Assembly (NCBI GenBank): GCA_007858575.1
Contig: CP042279.1
Coordinates: 372,001-436,000 of the forward strand
Source: Streptomyces sp. WAC08241
GTDB taxonomy: Bacteria > Actinomycetota > Actinomycetes > Streptomycetales > Streptomycetaceae
DNA: 64,000 bases
Direction of reading: 5' to 3'
Shown here: in pieces, positions 47,179 to 57,073 of the stretch
Numbering within the stretch: position 1 is the first letter of the stretch
How the letters are laid out: every line of letters starts with the position of its first letter
Notes under the pieces: model-generated
What the model was told of the DNA's origin: nothing
Database searches by the model: none
The model's input: the letters and a program-made list of their open reading frames with translations, nothing else
Program-made: the position numbers and the translations under genes

Positions 47179-48066
47179 CTACAGCGCCGACTCCGCCCGA
47201 GCCGGTCGCAGCAGCGCCTCGTGGAGCGCGCGCAGCCCGTCGGCCGTCTCCCGGTCGGCGGGCAGCAGCGGCTCCCGCAGGGGCCGCCGAGGAGGGCCTT
47301 GACGGTCACCGTGCCCGGCAGGCCCGAGGCCATCATCCGCTCGGCGAGCGGCAGCAGCCGGGCGTGGAGCCGGGCCGCCCCGGCGGTGTCGCCCGCGTCG
47401 AAGGCGTCGAGGACCTCCCGCAGTCGCCGGGGCGCCACGTTCGCCACCGTACTGACGTATCCGGCGCCGCCCACCGCGTACAGCGGCAGGTTCAGCTCCT
47501 CGCAGCCCGAGTAGTAGGCGAGTCCGGTCTCCGCGATCAGGCGGGCCGAGGCGAGCAGGTCGTACGCGCAGTCCTTCACCGCGACGATCCGCGGGTGCGC
47601 CGCGAGCCGCCGCATCGTCGTGGGCTCGACGCGGGTCCCGGTGCGGCCGGGGATGTCGTAGACCATCACCGGCAGGCCGGTCGCGTCCGCCGCCTTCAGG
47701 AAGTGCGCCTCCACGGCCGCCTGCGGGGGCGGCTGTAGTACGGGTGACGACGAGCACCCCGTCCGCGCCTGCTTCCTCGGCCGCGCGGGCGAGCGCGGCG
47801 GTGTGCGCGGTGTCGGCGCTGCCGACGCCCGCGAGGACCGAGGGCCGGGGCCGACGGCCTCCCGGACGGCGCGGACGAGCGCGGTCTTCTCGGCGTCGGT
47901 GGTGGTCGGGGACTCGCCGGTGGTCCCGTTGAGGACGAGCTCGTCGCAGCCCTCCGCCACGAGCCGGACGGCGAGGGCGCCCGCCGCGTCGAGGTCGAGC
48001 GCGCCGGCGGGGGTGAACGGTGATCATCGCGCAGAGCGCGCGGCCGAAAGGAGGTGCGGTGGTCAT
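47179..48066 (-). CDS. DapA-family aldolase (4-hydroxy-tetrahydrodipicolinate synthase-like); frameshifted
   Basis: Class I aldolase of the DHDPS/N-acetylneuraminate lyase family, about 297 residues. ATG at 48066 (MTTAPPFGRALCAMITPFTP). Active-site elements: LNGTTGESPTT, the catalytic Tyr in TPYYSRPP, the Schiff-base Lys in RIVAVKDCAYDLL, and GYVSTVANVAP. Breaks lie near 48020, 47850, 47738 and 47288. The neighbour dapD fits a true DapA role, but Streptomyces usually carry several paralogues and the family includes other aldolases, so I leave the symbol empty. Confidence 0.8.
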   Translation of the reverse strand: MTTAPPFGRALCAMITVHPRRRARPRRGGRPRRPARGGGLRRARPQRDHRRVPDHHRRREDRARPRRPGGRRPRPSVLAGVGSADTAHTAALARAAEEAGADGVLVVTRTTAAPAGGRGGALPEGGGRDRPAGDGLRHPRPHRDPRRAHDDAAARGAPADRRGEGLRVRPARLGPPDRGDRTRLLLGLRGAEPAAVRGGRRRIRQYGGERGAPATAGGPRRLRRGRHRRGGPAPRPAAAARRADDGLGPAGHGDRQGPPRRPLREPLLPADRETADGLRALHEALLRPARAESAL

Positions 48067-48242
48067 GCCGAAGTCTGGGCACGGCGGACGGTGAAGGTCC
48101 ACTTAGATCTTCTTGGTCGGAAAGGTAAGGATAGCTGAAGGGTGCGCCCTCGTGCCCGGACGCCCTTGACCTCAAGCGTGGTTGAGGGAAGACGGTGGAC
48201 TCGTCCGCACGACACGGAGTTCCGAGAACGGGAGACCCTTCC

Positions 48243-48831
48243 ATGCACGCCGTCGCGCACCCCCACGCCCGCCCCGACCTCTACCGCCCCGGAGTCGGCG
48301 CCGTCCTCGTCAGCACCTGGCGGGTCGGCACCCCGAGCGGCAGCGGGCCGCCGTCGAGGCCGTCCGCAGGGCCTGGGAGAGCCGGGAGTGGCCCGACCCG
48401 GGACTGCTCTCGTACAGCATCTACGCCGGAACGGACGGGGACACGCTGCTGCACTACTCGCAGTGGACGGGGAGGGGTCTACGAGGACTTCGTCCGCACC
48501 CACCGCGACGACCGGAACGCCGAGATCGACGCCGCCGTGCCCGGCATCGAGCGGGTCGTCCTGCACCGCTACGCGCCGCCCCGCCCGGCGGGCGCGCCCG
48601 GCCCGGACGCGCTGCCCGGGGCCGTCCCGGTCGTCCCGGTCGTCCCGGTCGTCTCGGTCGTCGAGTCCGGGGCGGGGACGCCGTGGCCGCCGGCGGGCCG
48701 GGACCCACGTCCACCGGTCCGCCGACGGCACCCGCGTGCTCGTCCTCACCGAGTGGGAGGACGTCCCGCCCGCCGGGCCCGCCGACGCCCGGTGGTACGT
48801 GCCCGCGCTGAGCCTCGGCGCGGGCGCGTAA
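48243..48831 (+). CDS. Antibiotic biosynthesis monooxygenase (ABM)-domain protein; frameshifted
   Basis: About 196-residue protein probably with two ABM dimeric alpha/beta-barrel units. ATG at 48243 (MHAVAHPHARPDLYRPGVGA). First unit: VLVSTWRVGTPERQRAAVEA, then LLSYSIYAGTDGDTLLHYSQ and VYEDFVRTHRDDRNAEIDAA. Second, shorter part: VHRSADGTRVLVLTEWEDVP and WYVPALSLGAGA. Between them is a Val/Pro-rich run (VPVVPVVPVVSVV). Breaks near 48338, 48475 and 48700. Such proteins can be cofactor-free oxygenases or simple binders; no substrate clue. Confidence 0.7.
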
Positions 48832-48844
48832 CCCGCAGGGGCGC

Positions 48845-50677
48845 TTACGGGCGGAAGCGCAGGACCTGCGGGTCGTGGTCGCTGTCCTGGTCGGCGAACT
48901 CCGCGTTGATGTGGACGCTGTCGTACGCGAAGTGGCGGATCCCCGGGCTGGTCAGGATCTGGTCGAGGACCTGGCTGTTGCCCTGGTAGACGTACGAGTA
49001 GCGCTCGCTGCGCGGCAGCGACTTCACCGCCGGGTACAGCGCGCCGCCGTCCGTCAGCGCCTTCGTGGTCCCGGAGAACTCGAAGTCGTTGATGTCGCCG
49101 ACCACCAGCACGTCGGCCCGCTTCTCGACCGCGAGCAACTGCTTCACGAAGCCGTTGACGGCCTGGCCCTGGAGCAGGCGCTTCGCCTCGGAGGAACGGT
49201 TCGGCGGCTGGTGGTGGGAGACGATTGACTCGTCCCCGCCCTTCGAACCGAAGTGGTTCGCGATCACGAAGACCGTGCGGCCCCGGAAGACGAACTCGCC
49301 CGCCAGCGGCTTGCGGCTGTCCGCCCAGGCCGCGTTCGCCGGGTCGATCCGGCCGGGGAGACGGTCAGCGCCGCGTGCCCCTTGCGGCCGGTGACGCCGG
49401 TCGCGGTGGTGGCGTCGCCGCCCGGGCGGTCCGTGAAGGAGACCCGGGCCGGGTTGAAGAGGAAGACCTGACGGATGTTGCCGCCGGGCTCGCCGCCGTC
49501 CTTGTTGTTCTCCGGGTCGACCGAGCGCCACTCGTACGCCGGGCCGCCGGCCGCCACGATCGCGTCGGTGAACTTCTTCACCGTCCGACCGGCGCTCACC
49601 GTGCCGTCGTTCTTGGCGCCGTTGTCGTCCTGGATCTCCTCCAGGGCGACGATGTCGGGCGAGGCGAGGTTCTCCACGACCGCCTTGGCGAGCGCGTCGA
49701 ACTTCTCCTGCGGGTCGGTCGGGTCGAGGTTCTCGACGTTGTACGTGGCCACGGCCAGCTCGTTCCGGTGCTGCCGGTCCGTGGTCTCGCGCTCCAGGCC
49801 CCGGTCCACGACCGTGCCGAGGGCGCGGGCCGTCAGGGTGTAGCCGCCGTACTGGTTGAAGTCGAGCGGGCCCTCGGTGACGCCGGAGAGCACGTCGCCC
49901 ACGTTCGCCTTCGGGAACGGCTGCTGGGCGGTCGGGACCAGCGACTGGACCTGGAGGCGGCCGGTGTTCTGGTCCTCGTACGAGCCGTAGACCGTGCCGC
50001 CGCGCCGGTTGTCGTTCTCCCACGGCTTCACCGTGACCCACAGCTCGGAGTACGGGTCGGTGGCGCCGACCACGCGCGAGGAGCCGATCCGGACGTTGGT
50101 GCCTCCAGGGACTCGTAGTAGTCCAGGGCGTACGTGCGGGGCTTCAGGGCCAGGCCGTTGATCGAGCCGCCCGCGGCCGGGTCGCCCTCCGGGGCGTACG
50201 CGTCCGGGACGGACCGGGACGAGATCGTCACCGGGGCCGGCACCGGGTTGCCCTGCGAGACGACGGTGACGACCGGCTTGGAGAGCTGCGTCAGCGACTG
50301 GTTGCCGGAGGCCGGGCCGCCGGGGACGTACTCGGTGACCGTGCCGTTCACGCTCACCGCGTCGCCGACCGCGACGGTCGGTACGGAGCTGGTGAAGACG
50401 AAGAGGCCCTCGCTGGTGGCCGGGTTCGCGTCGGGGTGGGGTCCTGGATCCAGAAGCCGCGCGAGCCGTAGGTGCGGACGCCGGTCACGATGCCCGTGAC
50501 ACCGGTGACCTGCTGCCCGACCAGGGGCGAGACGCGGGTCGTGCCCTGGATGTCGTGGACGCGGACACCGGCGCCGTCCTCGGCGGACGCGCTCGCCGAA
50601 CCGGCGAGCAGACCGGCGGCCAGGGCGGCGGACACGACGGCGGCGACGGCCGCGCTTCTCGGTATGGAGGAAGACAT
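48845..50677 (-). CDS. Secreted endonuclease/exonuclease/phosphatase-family protein; frameshifted
   Basis: About 610-residue exported EEP-fold enzyme, probably an extracellular DNase. ATG at 50677 begins a signal peptide (AAVAAVVSAALAAGLLAGSA). An N-terminal OB-like region (VTGVTGIVTGVRTYGSRGFW, GDAVSVNGTVTEYVPGG) precedes the EEP domain: AVATYNVENLDPTDP, IVALEEIQDDNGAKNDG, VFVIANHFGSKGGDES, VVGDINDFEFSGT and QDSDHDPQVLRF, which carry the metal and catalytic residues. Breaks near 50435, 50108 and 49353. The 50678-50912 gap upstream should hold its promoter. Confidence 0.85.
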
Positions 50678-50912
50678 CAGGGACTCCGAGGGTGCTGGGA
50701 GGAACGGCAGATGGATCTACGCGCGTCAATCTCTTGGCAGGGGCCCCACTTGTCAAGGGTCGACGGGTGTACGAAGGCTGACGGAATCGTGAACCGGCGG
50801 GCGTCCCCCGGATGCGTCTACGCTGGGACGGCTCTCCGGGGCGGCTCCTCGCGACCGCCCTCCGAGCCCTTCCACCCGCTCGCCCCCGTACGCGCCGAGG
50901 AGACCCCACCAG

Positions 50913-52368
50913 ATGTCAGCGGACCACCCCACCCTTCCCCCGTTCGGCTGCGTGCGGACGCGGAGCTGGCGCGGGACGCCCTGGCCGCCCCCTCCTCGCC
51001 GACGCGGCACGGCTCGCCCGCTGGGCCGGGCCGGACACCCGGGTGGACGCGGGCGGCGAACTCGTCGACGAGCAGCTCCCGGCGGCGGCCGAGGCCCTGG
51101 GCCTCTCCGCCGACGAGGAGGGCGAGTTCGGGCGGGCGACGCCTGGCGGCTCGCGGTCGACACCGGCCTCGTGGAGGTCGAGGACGGCGAGGCGGCCGAC
51201 GGGGACGGGGAGGACGTCCCCGGGCGGGCCGGGCCCGGCGAGAACCTGGCGCTCCTCACCGGCGGTGCGCCCCGGGACGTCCTCGCGCTCTGGCTGGACG
51301 GCTTCGACACCGTCTTCGCGGACGCCGTCGCGCCCGTCCTCGACGACCTCGACGACCTGCTCGGGGAGGACGGCGAGATCGACGTCGACGCCCTCGACTG
51401 GGACCCCGAGGCCGAGGCCGAGTTCCTGGAGGGCGTGCTCGGCAACCTCTACCTGCTGACCGTCAGCGAGGGCGGGGCCGGCGAGGGCCCGGTGCCGCTG
51501 CCCGCGCTCGCCGCGTCGATGGTCGTCCCCGACGACATGGGCGAGCCCACCGACGACGTCCTGGAGCAGGTCTCCGACGCGATGATGCGGCTCGACGAGC
51601 AGTTCCGGCTGCTCGAACCGATCGGGCTCGTCGAGTACCAGCCCCTCGACGAGGCCCTGATGGTCGAGGAGGGCGAGGAGCCCGCCGTCTCCGTCGACGA
51701 CGAGGACGTCACCCGCTACGGCATGGTCCGGCTCACCCCGCTCGGCCTCTACGGCGTCCGGGCCCGGATGCTGGAGGCCGGCGTCGACGCGCCCGCCGTC
51801 GGCGACCTGGCCGACAAGGGCGCCGACGCCCTCCTCGACGGCATCGCCGGCTACCCGGAGTCCGCGGCCCGCGAGGAGACCGCCGCCTGGCTGGCCGGCC
51901 GCGACGCCCTCGGCGCGGCCCGCGAACTGCTGCACGCCGCCCGCGGCTCCGACCCGGGCTCCCCGCTCCGCCGCCTCCACTGCCAGCAGACGCTCTCCTG
52001 GTGGGCCCCGAGGCGGAGCCCGCCGTGCGGGAGGTCCTGGACGACGCGGAGCTGGGCGGTCTGGCGCGGGTCTGGCTCGCGGAGCGGGCGCGGCGGACGT
52101 GCCCGCGCCGCCGGAGTCGATGATCTTCTGGCTGGCGATCGACACGATCGCGGCCCAACTCGACGCGGAGGGCGACCTGGAGGAGCTCCAGGAGCTGATC
52201 GAGGGCCTCACCGGGCGCCACGGCGGCTTCTTCGAGGCGGCCTGGCGGGTGGAGCACCCGGCGACGGCGGAGGTCCTGGAGGCGATGGGCCGGCTGCACC
52301 GGGACAAGGGCGCGGCGAAGGAGGCCCGCAAGGCCGCCTTCAAGGCCCGCTCGCGGTCCGGTTCCTGA
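50913..52368 (+). CDS. Acidic conserved protein of unknown function; frameshifted
   Basis: About 485 residues, no signal peptide or membrane segment, strongly acidic. ATG at 50913 (MSADHPTLPP). I recognise no domain. Features: a winged-helix-like middle (DDVLEQVSDAMMRLDEQFRL, LLEPIGLVEYQPLDEALMVE, YGMVRLTPLGLYGVRARMLE), Asp/Glu blocks (DDLDDLLGEDGEIDVDALDW) and HEAT-like helices towards the end (REELL-type repeats; LHCQQTLSLVGPEAEPAVRE; EDLEELQELIEGL type), closing with a basic AAKEARKAAFKARSRSGS. From memory, related actinobacterial proteins exist as unnamed hypotheticals. Breaks near 50947, 50995, 51137, 52000 and 52090. Confidence 0.65.
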
Positions 52369-52380
52369 CCGGACGTCCCT

Positions 52381-52450
52381 CCCCGTCGTACGTTCCTCCC
52401 CGTCGTACGTCTCTCCCCTGTCGTACGTCTCTTCCTGGCGTACGCGTCCT
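52381..52450. repeat. Four 17-18-bp repeats with CGTACG core
   Basis: GTCGTACGT or a close variant recurs at 52386, 52403, 52421 and (as GCGTACGC) 52439, separated by C/T-rich spacers (CCCC, TTCCT, CTCTC). It starts 12 bases after the preceding stop and lies upstream of the PhoX-like gene. Confidence 0.75.
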
Positions 52451-52570
52451 TCCGCCGGGCGTCCGGAGTCCCCGGGCGCCCGGCGGTGTTCCGGTGGCGT
52501 TCAGCCGCTGTTCGCGGAGGCGCGGGAGGGTGGCCCGCGACATCCGGCCACCACAGGGAGAACCCGCGCC

Positions 52571-54029
52571 ATGCCGCTCAACCGCAGAGAGTTCACCAAG
52601 CAGTCCACCGCCGCCGGTGCGGGCTCGCCCTCACCGGTGTCGTCGGGGCTCTCGCCACCGCCCCCGAGGCGCTCGCGTCCGACGAGCCGCAGGCGCACGG
52701 GGCCGGACACGGGAACGATCACGATCACGATCACGGACATGGCCACGGGCACGGACACGGCCACGCCCTCGGGTACGGCCCGCTGGTCGCCGACCCGGAG
52801 GGGATGCTCGCCCTGCCCGCCGGGTTCTCCTACCGCGTCGTCACCCACAGCGGCGTGACCCGCCTGGAGTCGGGCGAGCCCACCCCTCCAACCACGACGG
52901 CACCGCCGCCTTCGCGGGCCCGCGCGGCACCACGTACCTGGTCAACAACCACGAGCTCAAGGGCCCCGCGCCAACTGGACCCACCCCGTCCCGCTCGCCG
53001 AGGGCCTCGTCTACGACCCGGCCGCGGCCGGCTGCACCGTCGTCGAGGTGCACCGCGACGGCACGGTGGCCGAGTGGGTCGGCATCGCCGGCACCTCCAC
53101 CAACTGCGCGGGCGGCCGCACCGACTGGGGCACCTGGCTGACCGGCGAGGAGAACGCCGACCGCGCCGGGACCAACGGCATGACCAAGGACCACGGGTAC
53201 GTCTTCGAGGTCGACCCGCGCGACCGCCGCGCCAACCGCAACCCGAAGCCGGTCAAGGCCTTCGGCCGCTACGAGCACGAGGCCGTCGTCGTCGACCCCA
53301 AGCGCGGCCACGCCTACCTCACCGAGGACGCGTCGGGCCCCAACGGGCTGCTCTTCCGCTGGGTGCCGCCGAGGGCTTCGAGCACGGGCGCGGCAAGCTC
53401 CGCACCCTCGCCGACGACGCCGGCGTGCTCCAGGCCTTCAAGTGCGTCGACTCCGGGGGCCGCTTCGTCGACGACCTCTCCCGCGCCACCCGGATCGGCA
53501 CCGTCTACGGCGTGGACTGGGTCGACGTCCCCGACCGCGACGCCCGCACCACCCCCGTCCGCAAGCAGTTCGCGGACGGGCAGGTCACCCGCGCCCGCAA
53601 GCTGGAGGGCATGTGGTGGGCCGACGGCGGCGCCTACGTCGTCTCCTCCTACGCGCGCGCCGAGAGCCCGGGCGCCGCGCACGACGGCCAGGTCTGGTTC
53701 TACGACCCGAAGCGCCGCACCCTCACCCTCAAGGTGCTGCTCGGCGTGAACGCGAACCCCGACGCGGACGGCGCCTACGACGGCCCCGACAACATCACCG
53801 TCTCGCCGTACGGCGGCTCGTCATCGCCGAGGACGGCGAAGGGGTCCAGCACCTCTTCGGCGCCACCGACTCCGGCCGCACGTACCCGATCGCCCGCAAC
53901 GACCTCAACGGCAGCGAGTTCACCGGCGTCGTCTTCTCGCCCGACGGCGACACGCTGTTCGCCAACATCCAGGACCCGGGCATCATGCTCGCGATCACCG
54001 GCCCCTGGCGCCGCCAGCCCCGCCGCTGA
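52571..54029 (+). CDS. PhoX/DUF839-family Tat-exported phosphatase-like protein; frameshifted
   Basis: About 487-residue exported protein of the PhoX alkaline-phosphatase/DUF839 family, which use calcium and iron. ATG at 52571; RREFTKQS is a twin-arginine motif followed by GLALTGVVGALATAPEALAS. After cleavage comes a run rich in His and Asp/Gly (DHDHDHGHGHGHGHGHALG). Family blocks: YGPLVADPEGMLALPAGFSY, TYLVNNHEL, TDWGTWLTGEEN, DHGYVFEVDP, RYEHEAVVVDPKRGHAYLTE and YDGPDNITVSPYGGLVIAED. Breaks near 52622, 52888, 52972, 53370 and 53820. About half of family members lack proven phosphatase activity, so the substrate is open. Confidence 0.82.
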
Positions 54030-54050
54030 GCCTCGCCGCCGAGAGACGGG

Positions 54051-54085
54051 ACGGGGGCTCCCGGGAATCCCCGGGAGCCCCCCGT
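54051..54085. terminator. Bidirectional terminator between phoX-like and terD-like genes
   Basis: Long inverted repeat (ACGGGGGCTCCCGGG pairing with CCCGGGAGCC-CCCCGT, one bulged C) with a 4-base loop, between two convergent genes. Confidence 0.8.
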
Positions 54086-54098
54086 CGGGGCCGGTCGC

Positions 54099-55333
54099 TC
54101 AGAGCGCCTGGGCGGCCGGCTTCACCATGCCCCGGACGGTCCGCGACTTCACGAACTCGCCCATCGCCGTCATCTCCCACTCGCCGGAGAACTGCCTGAT
54201 CAGCTTCGCCATCATCACGCCGGTCTGCGGCTCGGCGGTGGTCAGGTCGAAGCGGACCAGCTCCTCGCCCGTCGCCGCGTCGATCAGCCGGCAGTAGGCC
54301 TTGGCGACCTCGGTGAACTTCTGGCCGGAGAAGGAGTTGACCGTGAAGACGAGGCCGGAGACCTCGGCGGGCAGCCGGCCCAGGTCGACGACGATCACCT
54401 CGTCGTCGCCCGCGCCCTCGCCGGTGAGGTTGTCGCCGGAGTGCTTGACCGAGCCGTTGAGGATGGTCAGCTTGCCGAAGTAGCAACTGTCCAGGTGGTT
54501 GCGCTGGGGTCCGTACGCGATGACGGACGCGTCCAGGTCGATGTCCTTGCCCCGGTAGGCAGGCTCCCAGCCGAGGCCCATCTTGACCTGGGAGAGCAGC
54601 GGACGGCCGCCCTTGACCAGGGACACCGTCTGGTTCTTCTGGAGGTTGACCCGGCCCTTGTCGAGGTTGATCTTGCCGGTCCCGGGAGCGGGGGCGGCGG
54701 GGCGGCCGGGGAGCGGGCGGGGCCGGGGGCGCGACCGGGGGTCCACCGGGGCGGCGGGCGGCGCGGGCGGGGCCGGGGAGCGGGGGCGCAGGAGGCGCGG
54801 CCTGCGCGGCGGGGGCCGGGGGCGCGGCCGGCTCGTCGTCCACCGAGACGCCGAAGTCGGTCGCGATGCCGGCGAGCCCGTTGGCGTAGCCCTGGCCCAC
54901 GGCGCGGGCCTTCCACGCGCCGTTGCGCAGGTAGATCTCGACGACCACGAGCGCCGTCTCCGTGGCGAGCCGCGGCGGCGTGAAGGTGGCAAGGGACTGC
55001 CGTCGTCCGCGTTCCGGATCGTCGCCGTGGGCTCGACGCCCTGGAAGGTCCGGCCCGCGGCGTCCGGGCTCGCCGTGACGACGATCCTCTCGACGCCGGC
55101 CGGCAGGGCGCCGGTGTCGACCAGGATCGCGTCGGGCGCGGTCCCGCCGCCGGAGCGGTAGGTGACGCCGGGCCCGGCCGGCTGGTTGTAGAAGATGAAG
55201 TCGTCGTCCGAGCGCACCTTGCCGTTGGCGCCGAGCAGCAGGCCCGAGACGTCGAGCCGCACCGGGCGGCGACGTCCACCGCCACGCGCGTGGCGGTGAG
55301 AGGGATGTTCGAGCCGGGGGTCATAGCGGTCAT
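54099..55333 (-). CDS. Double TerD-domain (tellurium/stress resistance) protein; frameshifted
   Basis: About 412-residue cytosolic protein with two TerD-type calcium-binding domains. ATG at 55333 (MTAMTPGSNIPLTATRV). Domain 1: RLDVSGLLLGANGKVRSDDD, FIFYNQPAGPGVTYR, VVVEIYLRNGAWKARAVGQG, GIATDFGVSVDD. A linker of about 55 residues is almost all Pro/Ala. Domain 2, degenerate: KINLDKGRVNLQKNQTVSLV, KMGLGWEPAYRG, IDLDASVIAYG, CYFGKLTILNGSVKHSGDN, DDEVIVVDLGRLPAEV. TerD proteins bind Ca2+ and cluster with membrane stress modules elsewhere; here it stands alone. Breaks near 55262, 54992 and 54730. Confidence 0.85.
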
Positions 55334-55369
55334 GCCAGGGCTAACGATCCGGGCCCCTTTGCCGTTCCC

Positions 55370-55643
55370 TTACCTTCGCCCGGTTCGGCCACCCTGGTTA
55401 CGCGGGTGGTTCCTGGCCTGCCGCTCGTTGCCGAAGCGGTACGCGCCCGTCCAGCGGGCCATGACGAGCTGGGCGTCGCCCGACTCCACCTCCGCCAGGA
55501 ACTTCTCGGCGCGCCCGCCGCGCAGCACGCGCGGCGCGGCCCTGGTGGGTGAGGACGACGGAGCCGTCGCCCCGCCGCTCGTACGTGAATCCATGAGGTC
55601 GTGGCATGACGGGCATCCTGCCGTTCCCGGTCAGATCCGTCAT
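55370..55643 (-). CDS. Small conserved protein of unknown function; one frameshift
   Basis: About 91 residues. The ATG at 55643 gives MTDLTGNGRMPVMPRPHGFT; the internal Met (MPVMPRPHGF) may be the real start. Body: YERRGDGSVVLTHQGRAA, LRGGRAEKFLAEVESGDAQL and MARWTGAYRFGNERQARNHP. A base is lost near 55540. I recall short Streptomyces proteins with the same LRGGRAxKFL ... GNERxARNHPRN pattern, all unnamed. No signal or membrane segment. It lies upstream of the TerD gene on the same strand and may share its transcript. Confidence 0.65.
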
Positions 55644-55699
55644 ATGAATATTCTTTCGACCCATGGGTGCTGTGGGGCCGGGGAACGACGGTGGGCGCT

Positions 55700-55771
55700 G
55701 TGGGGCGGACGGGGACGGTGGGGCGGACGGGGACGGTGGAGCGGGCGGGACCGGTGGGGCGGCGGAGTCCG
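55700..55771. repeat. Four 18-bp G-rich tandem repeats at the AraC-gene 5' end
   Basis: Units at 55700 and 55718 are identical (GTGGGGCGGACGGGGACG); 55736 (GTGGAGCGGGCGGGACCG) and 55754 (GTGGGGCGGCGGAGTCCG) are variants. In one frame they read as WGGRGR-like repeats running towards the AraC coding frame. Confidence 0.85.
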
Positions 55772-56752
55772 GGGGCCGGGGAGACCGGCGGACGGGAGCT
55801 CGTTCCGGACGCGGGACGTGGACGAGGCGCGCGAGGAGCTGGACGCGCGGTACTACACGAGCCGCATGGAGCTCGTCGAGCGCCGGGCGCGCCCCTTCGC
55901 GGCGCGGTTCGACACCGTCGTCCTCGGACCGCTGGTCATCGGCGACCTGAGCTGCGGGGCCGACGTCCGGATGAGCTTCGGGGAGCTGGGCGCCTACCAC
56001 CTGAACGCCCCGCTCACCGGCACGATGGAGCTGCGCCAGGGCGGCGGCCCGGCCCTCGTCGCGACGGCCGCCGAGGCGCTGCTGCTCGACCCGGCGGGGA
56101 CACCTTCCTGGACCGCTGGAGCGGCGACTGCCGGACCCTGGCCGTGAAGATCGGGCGGCCGCGCTGCGCGAGCGCCTCGAACAGCTCATGGGCCGGGCGC
56201 CGCGCGGCCCGCTCGCCTTCGAACCCCGGCTCGACATCACGCGCGGCCCCGGCCTGAGCTGGGTGCGCCTCGCCCGCCGGGTCGCGTACGAGACGCTGAC
56301 CGGGGAGGGCCTGGCCCGGCACGAACTGGTGGCCCGGCCCTCCAGGAGGCGCTGCTCAACGGGCTGCTCCTGGCCGCCGAGCACCCCTGGCGCGAGGCGC
56401 TCGACCGGCTGGGGAGGCCCTGCGGCCGGCCCCGGTCAAGCGGGCGATGGACGCGGTGCGGGAGCGCCCCGAGCACCCGTTCACCACCACCGAGCTCGCC
56501 GCCCTGGCCCGGGTGAGCGTGCGCCGCCTCCAGGAGTCCTTCCGGGAGTACGTGGGGATGTCCCCGATGGCGTACGTACGGGAGGTCCGCCTCGACCGGG
56601 TCCGCGAGGAGCTGCGGGCGGCCGCGCCGGACGAGGTGAGCGTGAGCGAGGTGGCCTGGCGCTGGGGCTTCGGCCACCAGGGCCGGTTCGCGGCGCGCTA
56701 CCGGGAGAAGTACGGCGAGTCCCCGTCCCGGACGCTGCGGACGGGGCGCTGA
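55754..56752 (+). CDS. AraC-family transcriptional regulator; 5' end uncertain, frameshifted
   Basis: About 320-residue regulator. The first clear family sequence is FRTRDVDEAREELDARYYTS (from 55808), followed by a cupin-like sensor domain (VLGPLVIGDLSCGADVRMSF, GELGAYHLNAPLTGTMELR). The C-terminal double HTH is FTTTELAALARVSVRRLQES, FREYVGMSPMAYVREVRLDR and VAWRWGFGHQGRFAARYREK. No good start lies just upstream; a GTG at 55754 within the 18-bp repeats is a guess. Breaks near 56098, 56160, 56340 and 56412. Nothing nearby is an obvious target, though it is separated from the SDR only by a terminator. Confidence 0.75.
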
Positions 56753-57008
56753 GGGGCGTCGGCGGGAGACCGGTGGCGGGAGACCGGCGGCGGTATCGCG
56801 CCAAAGCCGTCGGCCGGGACCGGCGGTGTCACCGGCCTGGGCCGGGCCGCCGGGCTCGGGCCGCCGGGGGCGCGTTCCCCGGCGGGGTGTGCTTCCGCCG
56901 CTCCGATCCGTCGCGCATTCCGGACAGGTCCCGCGTTCCGCGGCTCGCGACGATCTTCGTGCGGGCCTACGGTGAGCGGGTCCGGTCCGCCCACGCGGAC
57001 GGTGACCC

Positions 57009-57046
57009 GGACCCGGCCGGCTCCCCGTATCAGTCCGGCCGGGTCC
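57009..57046. terminator. Hairpin between AraC and SDR genes
   Basis: Perfect 12-bp inverted repeat (GGACCCGGCCGG / CCGGCCGGGTCC) with a 14-base loop, 28 bases beyond the minus-strand SDR stop. The rest of 56753-57073 is GC-rich with a short direct repeat (GGCGGGAGACCGG twice near 56766) and no gene. Confidence 0.7.
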
Positions 57047-57073
57047 TGCGTACTTCCGCGCGGCGGTTCCGGG

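Noticed and set aside
48113-48138. Possible second iron box (AAGGTAAGGATAGCTGAA) between dapA-like and ABM genes
   Set aside because: Only the left half matches; the right half lacks the complementary CCTNA, so it is too weak to call.
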